From DUOA01 sp012839095 (lineage in GTDB: Bacteria; Bacillota; Clostridia; Caldicoprobacterales; DTU083): a stretch of DNA of 64,000 bases. Of this stretch, positions 34,477 to 42,480 are shown piece by piece. A model generated the notes under the pieces. The model ran no database searches and was not told where the DNA came from. It worked only from the letters and a program-made list of their open reading frames with translations. Both the position numbers and the translations under genes were made by a program. Each line of letters opens with the position of its first letter. The first letter of the stretch is position 1. The stretch spans positions 744,001 to 808,000 of the forward strand of contig JBMNJE010000011.1 in NCBI GenBank assembly GCA_050951505.1. The letters are read 5' to 3'.

Positions 34477-35100
34477 TTATTTGTAATGAACCCTGTACCT
34501 TAAAACGGTTTTTAGTTTCGATACTTCAGTTTTCCTTGCATCTGTAATATATATTTCCCTGTGAGCCAGAGTAGTTATTTCCAGATTATTTTCTTTAATA
34601 AAATTTTTCATCTGTTCCAGGCTTCGAGTCTCATCATCATATGAGCCAATATGCATCATCTGAACAGACAATCCGTCCTCCATAACTCCGAAACTTACTT
34701 CATCCAATAAGGGATGAGGTTTTTTTCTCCTGACACTCTCCAGGGCTTTTTCAACTACATCCTGTGTTACAAACTCAGGCTGTCTGATCATAATTGTATA
34801 TATCAGTTCATCCTTATTTATGGCACTTGATTTCCTTCCTTCTTCTGTCAAATCCCATATCCCTTCAAGCGGATATACAGTATATTCAAAATAGCCATCC
34901 GGTGTATATCCCTGTTTTGGCATCATTCTGACGGCATAAGCCATTGAATACAAAACAGCCACTTTTTCAGAGAACTCTTCATCATTAGGGTTTCCTTTCC
35001 CGCTGATCATAAAAAAATTCTGCTGCGGTACCGTTACTAAAACCGGTCTAAGGCCCGGTAAATATATGTTTTTCTCATGCTTTTTCCATTCATGTTTCAT
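34477..35100 (-). CDS. GyrI-like small-molecule-binding domain protein
   Basis: A 207-residue stand-alone GyrI/SOUL-like ligand-binding protein. Recognisable are the N-terminal strand FFMISGKGNPNDEEFSEKV, KQGYTPDGYFEYTVYPLEGI and HIGSYDDETRSLEQMKNFI, the last being the typical GyrI motif (H-x-G-S/P-Y). Such domains bind drugs or amphiphiles in MerR-type activators, and some stand-alone ones hydrolyse them. ATG 35100 lies about 10 bases after GGAGGG and is preferred over an earlier in-frame start. It lies between a radical SAM gene and an exporter pair, which fits binding of the exported molecule (inference). Confidence 0.8.
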   Translation of the reverse strand: MKHEWKKHEKNIYLPGLRPVLVTVPQQNFFMISGKGNPNDEEFSEKVAVLYSMAYAVRMMPKQGYTPDGYFEYTVYPLEGIWDLTEEGRKSSAINKDELIYTIMIRQPEFVTQDVVEKALESVRRKKPHPLLDEVSFGVMEDGLSVQMMHIGSYDDETRSLEQMKNFIKENNLEITTLAHREIYITDARKTEVSKLKTVLRYRVHYK

Positions 35101-35127
35101 GATAAGAGCACCCTCCATTTAGTTTTA

Positions 35128-36333
35128 TCAGATTCTTGAATAATTCCATATATCACGCTCTATACAAACATTAAGGCCTCTTGCCCCTGAAGGCTCAAGA
35201 TTATACTTCTGATAAAGCTCTGCAAAAAGGTCCTTTACTTTTTGATAGTACTCAACTCCGGGAGCCTGCATGCTGCCATTTACAGGCCTGCCCATAGGCA
35301 TCCAAACAGAAGCAGTTGGGATAATGCCTCTCTCCGCCAGGTAAACTGCACCTTCTTTCAGCGTTTCAAATGGTTCGATGCCGATAATAAAATTGGAAAA
35401 TGCCCTTCCTGCACCATATCTTTCGCTTATGTACTGAAGAGCTTCCAAATGCCTGCCTCGGGTAGTAATATATATTTTACCCGGGGTTACCGTCTTCGCA
35501 AGATTTTCATCCCAAAGCTCCAGACTGCAGGCAATCTTGTCGGCTCCCAGAGTGAAATATTCATCAATTATACCAAAGTCTTTTGGCGGAGTAATATATA
35601 ATAAAATATCACCTTTAATATTCTCCCTGCCTATTAAATTATTAACAGCTTCCAAATACGAGGTTACATACTTGTATTCCTTTTCATGATCAAAGGTTGA
35701 TCCTCCTGTAATTTGTATGCTGTTGCATCCGCATTCTTCAATTGCATACTTTACAATCTCAGCAGCATCGCTCGCGTTAACCGGTATAGGCAATGGTTTC
35801 CCCTTTTTGGCTAAAGTTTCAAAGTCACCGCCTGAAAAACAAAACTCACAGGGTTTTCCGGCAGCTGCATATTCACATGGCCACAAGCACTGAAAAGCTA
35901 CCCAATCCAATCCCTGCATTACAGCGTTTCCCATAAAAGGCAGACCCGAGGAGGTTTTCTGAAAATAAAAACCGCATTTAGGAGGGAATGAAACATGATC
36001 TATAAATTCACCTTTGTAATAAAGAGCGGGTTTTCCATCATCAATTCTTAGTGAAAACGGGGTTTCTAATTCAGATGCATATTTTAAGAGTTTCAGATTA
36101 TCCCATGACAATATACCGGTAAGATATTTTAAATGAAAGCTCATATCAGTCAGCTGAACGATGGTTCCATCAGACAATATGATACAATTGCACATTAATG
36201 GATTGACTCCAATACGATGTGTTTTTGCATAGGTCCTGTATATATCTTTGGAGACCTTTACTCCCCTGCTGACAACAAGACACTTTAAGTCAATGGAGTC
36301 AATTTCATTATTCATTATAGTATACTTGTTCAA
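35128..36333 (-). CDS. Atypical radical SAM protein
   Basis: A protein of about 401 residues with a radical SAM-type barrel. The likely cluster motif is CLWPCEYAAAGKPCEFC: three cysteines in a C-x8-C-x2-C arrangement, plus one Cys four residues earlier, instead of the canonical C-x3-C-x2-C. ITGGST matches the SAM-binding GGE-like motif after strand 2. A 130-residue N-terminal domain precedes the barrel. The reaction is unknown. Start: GTG 36342 has no good ribosome site; TTG 36333 has GAGGTG 6 bases upstream and is preferred, with ATG 36315 as alternative. First gene of an operon with a GyrI-like protein and an ABC exporter pair. Confidence 0.75.
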   Translation of the reverse strand: MNKYTIMNNEIDSIDLKCLVVSRGVKVSKDIYRTYAKTHRIGVNPLMCNCIILSDGTIVQLTDMSFHLKYLTGILSWDNLKLLKYASELETPFSLRIDDGKPALYYKGEFIDHVSFPPKCGFYFQKTSSGLPFMGNAVMQGLDWVAFQCLWPCEYAAAGKPCEFCFSGGDFETLAKKGKPLPIPVNASDAAEIVKYAIEECGCNSIQITGGSTFDHEKEYKYVTSYLEAVNNLIGRENIKGDILLYITPPKDFGIIDEYFTLGADKIACSLELWDENLAKTVTPGKIYITTRGRHLEALQYISERYGAGRAFSNFIIGIEPFETLKEGAVYLAERGIIPTASVWMPMGRPVNGSMQAPGVEYYQKVKDLFAELYQKYNLEPSGARGLNVCIERDIWNYSRI

Positions 36334-36388
36334 TTCTGCCACCTCATACCGATGATAATAATTATGTATATATGTTATTATTATTTTA

Positions 36389-36416
36389 ATTATATCCCAA
36401 TGATGGTATATATCAA
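36389..36416 (-). promoter_or_regulatory. Promoter with dyad for the radical SAM-exporter operon
   Basis: On the minus strand TTGATA (36411-36416) and TATAAT (36389-36394) with a 16-base spacer. The spacer and box edges form an imperfect palindrome, ATATCCCA / TGGTATAT (36392-36411, one mismatch), so a regulator could bind between the boxes. Confidence 0.6.
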
Positions 36417-36480
36417 TAAATATTTTGTTCTTACCTTCTCTTGTAAATGTACGTTAAAATGAACACTCCTTAATAAGAAT

Positions 36481-36513
36481 AAAGGTGTCAGAGTTCTATG
36501 CCCCAACACCTTT
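36481..36513 (-). terminator. Terminator of the TipA-like gene
   Basis: AAAGGTGT and ACACCTTT form an 8-bp stem with a 17-base loop; on the minus strand a T-rich tail (ATTCTTATT) follows. It lies about 30 bases after the stop codon. Confidence 0.7.
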
Positions 36514-36544
36514 GCTTTTACCGGTTAAATATATCTCTATTTTA

Positions 36545-37282
36545 TTATTTGTTATTGTCTGCATAAACAGCCATTGCATCACACATGAATCTTGCCAGTC
36601 CCTGGCCAAATCTATCAATATTCTTAGTAAAGCGTTCGTCATTCACGTACATTTGTCCCACGTTCTTGAACGCCTCAAGGGAGTAACTTCCCATTCTGTT
36701 CAATAATACATACCATTCTCCAATTGCGGCCTGGGCTTCTTCTGTATCAGCCGGCAGATGGCGAAGCTCAGCCAGCTTCTTGTAAATTGCACTGAATTCT
36801 TCAGCTAATTCTTTTTTCTCACTTTCCGACAATTTAGCCAGTCTCGCATTTGATTCGTTAACAGCAGCATTGCCCCATCGTTCTCTGGCTTCTTTTTCGT
36901 ATGGATTCCTGCTGAAATTAAAGCCTTCGAATTTTTCTTTATTTGTCATCTCTATCTCTCCCCTCGAATGCTTAATCGTTTTTTCGATTGTCTTAATCAT
37001 TTTATCCAACCGATTCCTTCGCTCAAGAAGCATTTTATATTGTGATTCAAGTGCATCCAGCCGGTTGAATGAAGGGCTGTAGATAATTTCCTTAATTTTC
37101 TTTAAAGGGAATCCCAGTTCTTTAAAGAATAGTATTTGCTGAAGAGTCTCGAGATTTTGTTCAGAATAGACTCTGTAACCTGAATCAGTGGTATTCTCCG
37201 GTATTAATAATCCTATTTCATCATAATGATGCAGTGTGCGCACACTGATACCGACTAAATCAGCAACCTCCTTTACTTTCAT
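36545..37282 (-). CDS. MerR family regulator with TipAS ligand-binding domain
   Basis: A 245-residue TipA-like activator. The MerR winged helix is MKVKEVADLVGISVRTLHHY at the very start, followed by the DEIGLL and GYRVYSEQNLETLQQI segments. A coiled-coil dimer helix runs about 75-110. The C-terminal TipAS domain (about 125-245) includes YEKEARERWGNAAVNES and the end RFGQGLARFMCDAM, which in TipA binds thiopeptide antibiotics and other drugs. It is likely autoregulated from the 19-bp-spacer promoter upstream. The neighbouring radical SAM-GyrI-ABC exporter operon, about 200 bases downstream, would be a fitting second target. Confidence 0.88.
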   Translation of the reverse strand: MKVKEVADLVGISVRTLHHYDEIGLLIPENTTDSGYRVYSEQNLETLQQILFFKELGFPLKKIKEIIYSPSFNRLDALESQYKMLLERRNRLDKMIKTIEKTIKHSRGEIEMTNKEKFEGFNFSRNPYEKEARERWGNAAVNESNARLAKLSESEKKELAEEFSAIYKKLAELRHLPADTEEAQAAIGEWYVLLNRMGSYSLEAFKNVGQMYVNDERFTKNIDRFGQGLARFMCDAMAVYADNNK

Positions 37283-37306
37283 TCCTTATCTCTCCCTTCG
37301 TCATAT

Positions 37307-37337
37307 ACTATACAGTATTACGTAACGTGAGAGTCAA
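37307..37337 (-). promoter_or_regulatory. MerR-type promoter with 19-bp spacer
   Basis: On the minus strand TTGACT (37332-37337) and TATAGT (37307-37312) are 19 bases apart, the over-long spacing typical of MerR-activated promoters. The spacer holds the palindrome TTACGTAA (37318-37325). Confidence 0.75.
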
Positions 37338-37428
37338 TATGTAAAAAAGATATTTTTAAGAAAGTAAAACTTTTCACCGCCAACTCACTTAAGGACAAGT
37401 GAAATGAGTGGAGATGCTTCACGTATGT

Positions 37429-38199
37429 TTATTCCCATAGATAACCGGTCATTGTTAGTGAGCCGAGTTCGCAGGATTTGTTAAACGCACTGACCTCATC
37501 TTTTTCATCTGATGCTCCAAGCGCATATAACAAAGGGTAAAAATGATCAGGAGTAGGAACTGCATATTTTGCCGCATCACACATTTCTTCAAATTTTAGT
37601 ATATTATCATGATTCTTGTTAACTATATTCTCATATATATAATCATCAAATTCATATGCCCAATCAAAACCCTTGGTTCCCGCATGCCAGTCAACCAATC
37701 TTAAATTGTGAACTACATTACCTGAAGCAAACAGAAGAGCTCTTTTTTCTCTTAAGCTTTTCAATTCTCTGCCCATTCTATAATGTACTTCAGGGGGAGC
37801 GTTAGCATCAATGCTGATTTGAAATACAGGTATATCTCTTTTTGGATACATATGAACCAAAACTGACCATGTTCCATGGTCTATTCCCCATGAGTTGTCA
37901 TATTCCGTTTCCCTGGAAATCAACTCCTTAGCGATACTGGCAAAGCTTGGCGAACCGGGTGAATCGTATACAATTTCATACAGTTCTTTTGGAAAGCCGT
38001 ACATATCGTATATGGTTTTTGGCGCTTCCTCATTCATTATCTTTGTGCCTTTTGTAAACCAGTGGGCTGATATGGATATTATCACTTCCGGTCTTGGAAT
38101 CCTTTCAGCGACACTTTTCCAGGATCTTGAAAAATCATTGTCTTCAATGGCGTTCATCGGAGAACCATGTCCTACAAAAACAACAGGCATCCTTTGCAT
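37429..38199 (-). CDS. DODA-type extradiol dioxygenase family protein (YgiD-like)
   Basis: A 256-residue class III ring-cleaving dioxygenase homologue. Metal-binding features are the His of FVGHGSPMNA (near residue 11), the His of SISAHWFT and the GIDHGTWSVLVHMYP block. E. coli YgiD and plant DODA open the ring of L-DOPA; a strict anaerobe would have no oxygen for this, so another role on a zinc or iron centre is possible. The start lacks a clear ribosome site near ATG 38199; a second ATG nine bases downstream (38190) is an alternative. It appears monocistronic. Confidence 0.82.
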   Translation of the reverse strand: MQRMPVVFVGHGSPMNAIEDNDFSRSWKSVAERIPRPEVIISISAHWFTKGTKIMNEEAPKTIYDMYGFPKELYEIVYDSPGSPSFASIAKELISRETEYDNSWGIDHGTWSVLVHMYPKRDIPVFQISIDANAPPEVHYRMGRELKSLREKRALLFASGNVVHNLRLVDWHAGTKGFDWAYEFDDYIYENIVNKNHDNILKFEEMCDAAKYAVPTPDHFYPLLYALGASDEKDEVSAFNKSCELGSLTMTGYLWE

Positions 38200-38287
38200 A
38201 ATTTCTCACTTACCCTTCCTATATATTCATATCATCTCCCTGCTCCTGCATGAAACAGAACATAATCCACAGCTTAGTTGTCTGCAG

Positions 38288-39115
38288 CTATAAATTTATT
38301 TCAAGCAATATTGGAGTGTGATCCTGTCTCGGGCCTGAATCAATCATTTCAGACTTTATCACTTTATCTGCAATACGATCGCTGACTATCCAATAATCAA
38401 TTCTCCATCCGGAATTATTAATCTTGCTTGTTCTGGCGCGCTGGGCCCACCATGTATAAGCACCGGTCACATTACCGTGAATATAACGAAATGTGTCTGT
38501 AAATCCTTTAGTCAACAGATTGGTGAAGCCCTGACGCTCTTCATCGGTAAAACCGGCAGAACGACGGTTGCTGCCAGGATGGGCCAAGTCTATTTCCTTA
38601 TGTGCTACATTAAAGTCCCCTGTTGCGATAACAGGTTTCTTTTTATCCAGGCTAACCAGATAATCGGCAAATTTTATATCCCAAATCTGACGTTCCTCCA
38701 GGCGATTCAGGTTGTCTCCTGCATTCGGCGTATATACCTGTGTTAAGAAAAAATCATCAAATTCCAGAGTTATTATACGACCTTCATAATCCATGGTGCC
38801 AGGTGCTCCAATCTTAGGACAAGAAACAGACGGTGTCATATGATTCTTATATAAAAACATGGTGCCTGCATAACCTTTTCGTGCCGGTTCTACAGAGCTG
38901 TTCCAGACAATTTTATAATCCGGAAACATATCCTCCAGAATTTCTGAATGCTTTTTGGAAGGACCGTCATAGGGCAGTTTTGTTTCCTGTATGGCAACAA
39001 TATCCACATTGTGTTCTTTTATTGTATTTAACACATTCTTTGATAAAACTGCGCGTTCTGAAACACCTGTTAATGCTGCATTTAATGAATCAATATTCCA
39101 TGATATGAACTTCAA
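38288..39115 (-). CDS. xth: Exodeoxyribonuclease III / AP endonuclease
   Basis: A 275-residue base-excision-repair nuclease that cuts at abasic sites and trims 3' ends. The Exo III motifs are present: KFISWNIDSLNAAL at the start, the metal-binding Glu in AIQETKLP, the catalytic Asp and Asn in GDFNVAH, and the ending RQDHTPILLEI with the catalytic Asp-His. The frame is open to 39172, but family similarity begins at residue 20 of that frame, where TTG 39115 follows GGGGG by 7 bases; this start is preferred. A dead VOC gene lies just upstream on the same strand. Confidence 0.88.
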   Translation of the reverse strand: MKFISWNIDSLNAALTGVSERAVLSKNVLNTIKEHNVDIVAIQETKLPYDGPSKKHSEILEDMFPDYKIVWNSSVEPARKGYAGTMFLYKNHMTPSVSCPKIGAPGTMDYEGRIITLEFDDFFLTQVYTPNAGDNLNRLEERQIWDIKFADYLVSLDKKKPVIATGDFNVAHKEIDLAHPGSNRRSAGFTDEERQGFTNLLTKGFTDTFRYIHGNVTGAYTWWAQRARTSKINNSGWRIDYWIVSDRIADKVIKSEMIDSGPRQDHTPILLEINL

Positions 39116-39190
39116 TGTTTTTCCCCCGCTGCTCATTATTTGTTGCTCAGTATTATGTATATAATATAACATAACTTTATCGAAAACAAT

Positions 39191-39352
39191 TCATATATAT
39201 AAAAAGATCTTATCATTATCTGACAAGTCTTGCTGTATATCTCCTTCTCAGTATGTTAATATTGGCTGCAACGAGGTATCAAAAACCTTTGAATAGAAAT
39301 CAACAGCTTCACAACAGTTCCCATTAAAGATTAAATATACATCAATTGCCAT
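39191..39352 (-). pseudogene. Remnant of a VOC/PhnB-like (glyoxalase-fold) gene
   Basis: From ATG 39352, with a strong GAGGAG site, the frame reads MAIDVYLIFNGNCCEAVDFY and then SKVFDTSLQPILTY before TGA at 39248-39250. After the TGA the same frame continues with EGDIQQDLSDNDKIFLYI, as expected for a PhnB-like protein if the TGA were GGA (Gly). It then stops at 39191-39193, so about two thirds of the gene are missing. The rest of the 39116-39466 interval shows nothing else. Confidence 0.7.
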
Positions 39353-39466
39353 ATTATCTCCTCATAAAGATTATACACTTATAATTACTATCTCTTATTT
39401 TTATCTATAACCATATCCTGTCAAGCATATCAAATTGTCGATGTACTTTACACTACTTTGACTTGT

Positions 39467-40300
39467 TTATGTGGCATCTTGCTGCAGTTCCGCGGTATTT
39501 GCTGAATTGTTTTTCATCCATTTGCTTTGAACGTGGTGCCAGCGCATGTATATTAAAGCCGCTGCCCATGAGCGTGGTATAATTTTGCTGAGAAATGAAA
39601 GTACCTGATTGAGTTTACCTGGAACATAAATGTTTTTTCCTGTAAGCGCATGATCAATTGTTTTGCGGGCAACAAATTCCAAAGGATTGGTGGTCACATT
39701 CCCCCAGAATCCTTGTGCCCTGATAGAGCACATAGTCTCATTAGTTGTTACCATTCCCCCGGGACACAAGGTCAATATGTTAACATTTTCATTTTTAAGC
39801 TCATGACGCAGTGAGACAGCAAAATCCAGCAGAAATCGTTTGGTAGCAGCATAAGTCGCTTTCAGCGGCATAGGAAACATCGATGCCAGACTGGATACAA
39901 ACACTATGGTAAATGGTCTGCAAGTTCTGCGGCGTTTAAAAACAGCATGGGTAATACGCAGGGTTGCTGCATTGTTTAGTGAAACTATCTTAACAAGTTT
40001 CTCCCTGTCACGTTCCATAAATCCTCCCTCATAGTCAAGTCCTGCTATATTTAGCAGCATATCAAAGCGTATTTCATACTTATCTATCATATCTAGCATT
40101 CTGTCCACGTTTTCTGCATCAGTAAGATCGCAGGCTGCTTTTGTAACCACAACATCAAATTGCCTTTCCAAACCGCGCTTTAGGCAAAGCAAACCTTCCT
40201 CGTTTATATCGGTCAAAAACAGGTTATATCCACGTCGAGCACATTCATTTGCAAACGTTCTCCCTAAACCACCGGCCGCGCCGGTAATCATTACGTTCAT
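39467..40300 (-). CDS. Short-chain dehydrogenase, second SDR of the padR operon
   Basis: A 277-residue SDR of the SDR-SDH/YqjQ-like type. Motifs: nucleotide loop TGAAGGLGRTFA, NIAGLDYEGG (NxAG), the catalytic Ser in FVSSLASMFP and Tyr/Lys in ATYAATKRFLLDF. The C-terminal 50 residues are hydrophobic and basic (LSFLSKIIPRSWAAALIYMR), as in membrane-associated lipid or steroid dehydrogenases, so a lipid-like substrate is possible. It begins 5 bases after the preceding SDR gene and closes the four-gene operon. Confidence 0.87.
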   Translation of the reverse strand: MNVMITGAAGGLGRTFANECARRGYNLFLTDINEEGLLCLKRGLERQFDVVVTKAACDLTDAENVDRMLDMIDKYEIRFDMLLNIAGLDYEGGFMERDREKLVKIVSLNNAATLRITHAVFKRRRTCRPFTIVFVSSLASMFPMPLKATYAATKRFLLDFAVSLRHELKNENVNILTLCPGGMVTTNETMCSIRAQGFWGNVTTNPLEFVARKTIDHALTGKNIYVPGKLNQVLSFLSKIIPRSWAAALIYMRWHHVQSKWMKNNSANTAELQQDAT

Positions 40301-40305
40301 AATTG

Positions 40306-41157
40306 TTACACCTTCTCATAACGAATATCGCAAAGACGTTCGCTTAATTCGAACAGGCGGTCAGCATTTTGACTTGTTACCTGCTTGCTGTAATTCTTTT
40401 CTTTGCAAAAGTAATAATACAGCCCATCCGGAGGAAATTTTTGTTCACACAAAAATTCATAGGTTTTGGCAGGAACCGAAGGTGGTACACCATACCTCTT
40501 ACGAACAGACCATATAAAATTGACAAGAGCACCAGTTTCTTTGCTGCCTATGTCTGTGTTTACCAGACCAGGGTCAACTACATATGCACGGATGCCGGCT
40601 GCCGCATAACGATCGTTTAACCCTTTCGCAAAAAGAATATTGCATAGTTTTGACTGTTTATAGGCTGTTAGCGGATTGTACCTGCGACTCAGCATAATGT
40701 TATCCCAACGTACCTTGATACCCTTATGAGATTCACTTCCCGTCATTATTACACGCCCCTGCGCTTTTATCAGAGCCGGTAGAAGTTTATGTGTCAGTAA
40801 AAAGCCTGCCAGGTGATTGAGTGCGAATTGCTGCTCATAGCCTTCGTCAGTAGTCATATACCAACTGCGTACACAGCCAGCGTTATTTATTAGAGCATAT
40901 AGTTCACCACTGCATTTTTCATTCAGATATAAAGTGATTTCCTCAGCAACCCTCACAACTTCACGCTGTTGCATTAGGTCAGCCATAAAAAAGATAATTT
41001 TCGCATTTGGGTTATCGGATAAGATCATTTCTTTAGCTCGATCGCAATTAGCCTCACTGCGGGCAACCCCAATAACACTGTATCCTTGTCGGATTAAAGT
41101 ACGTGCTGTTTCCAGCCCGATACCTGATGAAGCGCCAGTAATCAGTATGGTTTTCAT
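40306..41157 (-). CDS. Short-chain dehydrogenase, first SDR of the padR operon (retinol-dehydrogenase-like)
   Basis: A 283-residue SDR beginning MKTILITGASSGIGLETART, so the nucleotide loop is at the very start. NNAGCVRSWYMTTDEGYEQQ and LAGFLLTHKLLPAL resemble retinol-dehydrogenase-like SDRs, and the active site is MTGSESHKG with NPLTAYKQSKLCN (Tyr/Lys). ATG 41157 follows AGGAGGTAAAA, whereas the longer in-frame start has no such support and overlaps the upstream gene. It sits 19 bases after the DUF1700 gene. With the next SDR it may catalyse two steps on one substrate (inference). Confidence 0.87.
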   Translation of the reverse strand: MKTILITGASSGIGLETARTLIRQGYSVIGVARSEANCDRAKEMILSDNPNAKIIFFMADLMQQREVVRVAEEITLYLNEKCSGELYALINNAGCVRSWYMTTDEGYEQQFALNHLAGFLLTHKLLPALIKAQGRVIMTGSESHKGIKVRWDNIMLSRRYNPLTAYKQSKLCNILFAKGLNDRYAAAGIRAYVVDPGLVNTDIGSKETGALVNFIWSVRKRYGVPPSVPAKTYEFLCEQKFPPDGLYYYFCKEKNYSKQVTSQNADRLFELSERLCDIRYEKV

Positions 41158-41176
41158 TTTTACCTCCTGAGTCATT

Positions 41177-41902
41177 TCACGACTTGTATCCAAACCAGCC
41201 CCAAGCATGCCAAAACTCCAGGGCACCGGATAAAATCATAGATATGATCATTCCAAGAACAAAGCAAGTGGTAAACAGCGTTAGGGAAAACAAGGCAACT
41301 GAACGAATTCGTCTATTGAATTTAGCCGGCAGCCGTGGATATATGCCAAGTGAAGGGAGTACAGCACTGCCTGAAGCTGCTGCTATTGTGTTTTGATGGA
41401 AGCGGCTGTAAGAACGCATGAGTTGGCGAATGAATGCAGTGAAATAAATGCAGCCAACAGCTGACAGTACAGAAAGTGCAGACAGAGACAAGCCGAACAC
41501 CATACTAGGCCAATAGGGTATGCTTGGAATCAGCGACCAAGGACTTATGCCGCTAAACAAGCATACTGCTGCCACTGCATTGCAAAGTGAAAAGACTGCC
41601 ATGATTATCTCCCAGGCTGCAAGCAGAACAAAGAAAGCACCTGCAAATATGTCAAAAACACAGAGACCTATTATCGTAGCTGCTTTCCTGCCCCCACTCT
41701 TTTTTACTTCTCCAACGCTCTCAAATTGAGAAGCAAGCTCAGCAGGATTACCCAGCTTAGCTGTAATCTCCTCTTCAGAATAACCATCTGCCATTTTGAA
41801 AGCAAAGTGCTGTTCGTACTCGCAGATAATTTCATCAGAATCAGTAATATTGTTCTTTTTAAGTTCATCAGCAAGTTTTGAAAGAAATTCATTCCTTGTC
41901 AT
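41177..41902 (-). CDS. DUF1700 (HAAS-type) membrane protein
   Basis: A 241-residue protein. The N-terminal 65 residues form the DUF1700/HAAS helical domain: MTRNEFLSKLADELKKNN, EIICEYEQHFAFKMADGYSE and EEITAKLGNPAELASQF. About four hydrophobic helices follow in the C-terminal half. Such proteins are regularly encoded after padR genes and are thought to be membrane signalling or buffering partners; their mechanism is not established. ATG 41902 lies 9 bases after GGAGG and the gene overlaps padR by 14 bases. Confidence 0.88.
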   Translation of the reverse strand: MTRNEFLSKLADELKKNNITDSDEIICEYEQHFAFKMADGYSEEEITAKLGNPAELASQFESVGEVKKSGGRKAATIIGLCVFDIFAGAFFVLLAAWEIIMAVFSLCNAVAAVCLFSGISPWSLIPSIPYWPSMVFGLSLSALSVLSAVGCIYFTAFIRQLMRSYSRFHQNTIAAASGSAVLPSLGIYPRLPAKFNRRIRSVALFSLTLFTTCFVLGMIISMILSGALEFWHAWGWFGYKS

Positions 41903-42215
41903 TACTATCATCCTCCAATAAGATTTCTACCCTTTTGGCAAAATTCAGATATTGTGCACGTTCTTTTTTATATGTCTCCAGTCCAAGTTTTGTAAGCGAA
42001 TAGTATTTGCGTGGAGGCCCGCCGCTTTCTTCCTGCATATAAGTAGTTAGCAGGCCTTCACTCTTTAACTTTCTTAAAATCGGGTAAACAGTACCATCGG
42101 CTATGTCGATATGGTTAGACAAGTATTCAGATATTTCATATCCATAACGATCGTGCTTTTTCAGCAGCGACAATACGCACAGATCCAGCACACCCTTTTT
42201 GTATTGTATATTCAC
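41889..42215 (-). CDS. PadR family transcriptional repressor
   Basis: A 108-residue winged-helix regulator. The PadR pattern is complete: KKGVLDLCVLSLLKKHDRYG, then YEISEYL, IADGTVYPILRKLKSEGLL (recognition helix) and GGPPRKYYSLTKLG (wing), ending in a dimer helix. It starts at GTG 42215 with GGGAGGGAG just upstream. It lies directly behind a consensus promoter whose start region carries a dyad, the likely autorepression site. DUF1700 and two SDR genes follow in the same transcript. Confidence 0.92.
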   Translation of the reverse strand: MNIQYKKGVLDLCVLSLLKKHDRYGYEISEYLSNHIDIADGTVYPILRKLKSEGLLTTYMQEESGGPPRKYYSLTKLGLETYKKERAQYLNFAKRVEILLEDDSNDKE

Positions 42216-42239
42216 ATACTCCCTCCCTTGTTATTAACC

Positions 42240-42259
42240 AGTAGAATATGTTATCTACT
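42240..42259. promoter_or_regulatory. Likely PadR operator
   Basis: AGTAGA (42240-42245) and TCTACT (42254-42259) are perfect 6-bp arms around an 8-base A+T-rich centre, at the expected transcription start of the padR operon. Confidence 0.6.
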
Positions 42260-42264
42260 ATTGA

Positions 42265-42293
42265 ATTATATTCACTAGTGTTTGAAATGTCAA
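42265..42293 (-). promoter_or_regulatory. Consensus promoter of the padR operon
   Basis: On the minus strand TTGACA (42288-42293), a 17-base spacer and TATAAT (42265-42270): a full match to the sigma-A consensus. Confidence 0.9.
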
Positions 42294-42402
42294 TATCCCT
42301 TGGTAAACTTTTCTTAAGTCAGAAATGGTGTCTTGATTGTCGATAAGCTATTACCACCTAAAAAAGGTTAAACAAACAATTAGAAGTGCTAATGAGACGG
42401 GA

Positions 42403-42430
42403 AAAGCAGCCAATCAATATGACGGCTGCC
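42403..42430 (-). terminator. Terminator after the SDR gene
   Basis: On the minus strand GCAGCC and GGCTGC form a stem around 12 bases, followed by TTTTCCC. It lies about 50 bases after the stop codon of the SDR gene at 42481. Confidence 0.65.
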
Positions 42431-42480
42431 TTTCACAAAAATGTTATATAGTAAAGCTTCAGATGCTAACTTTCATTATG

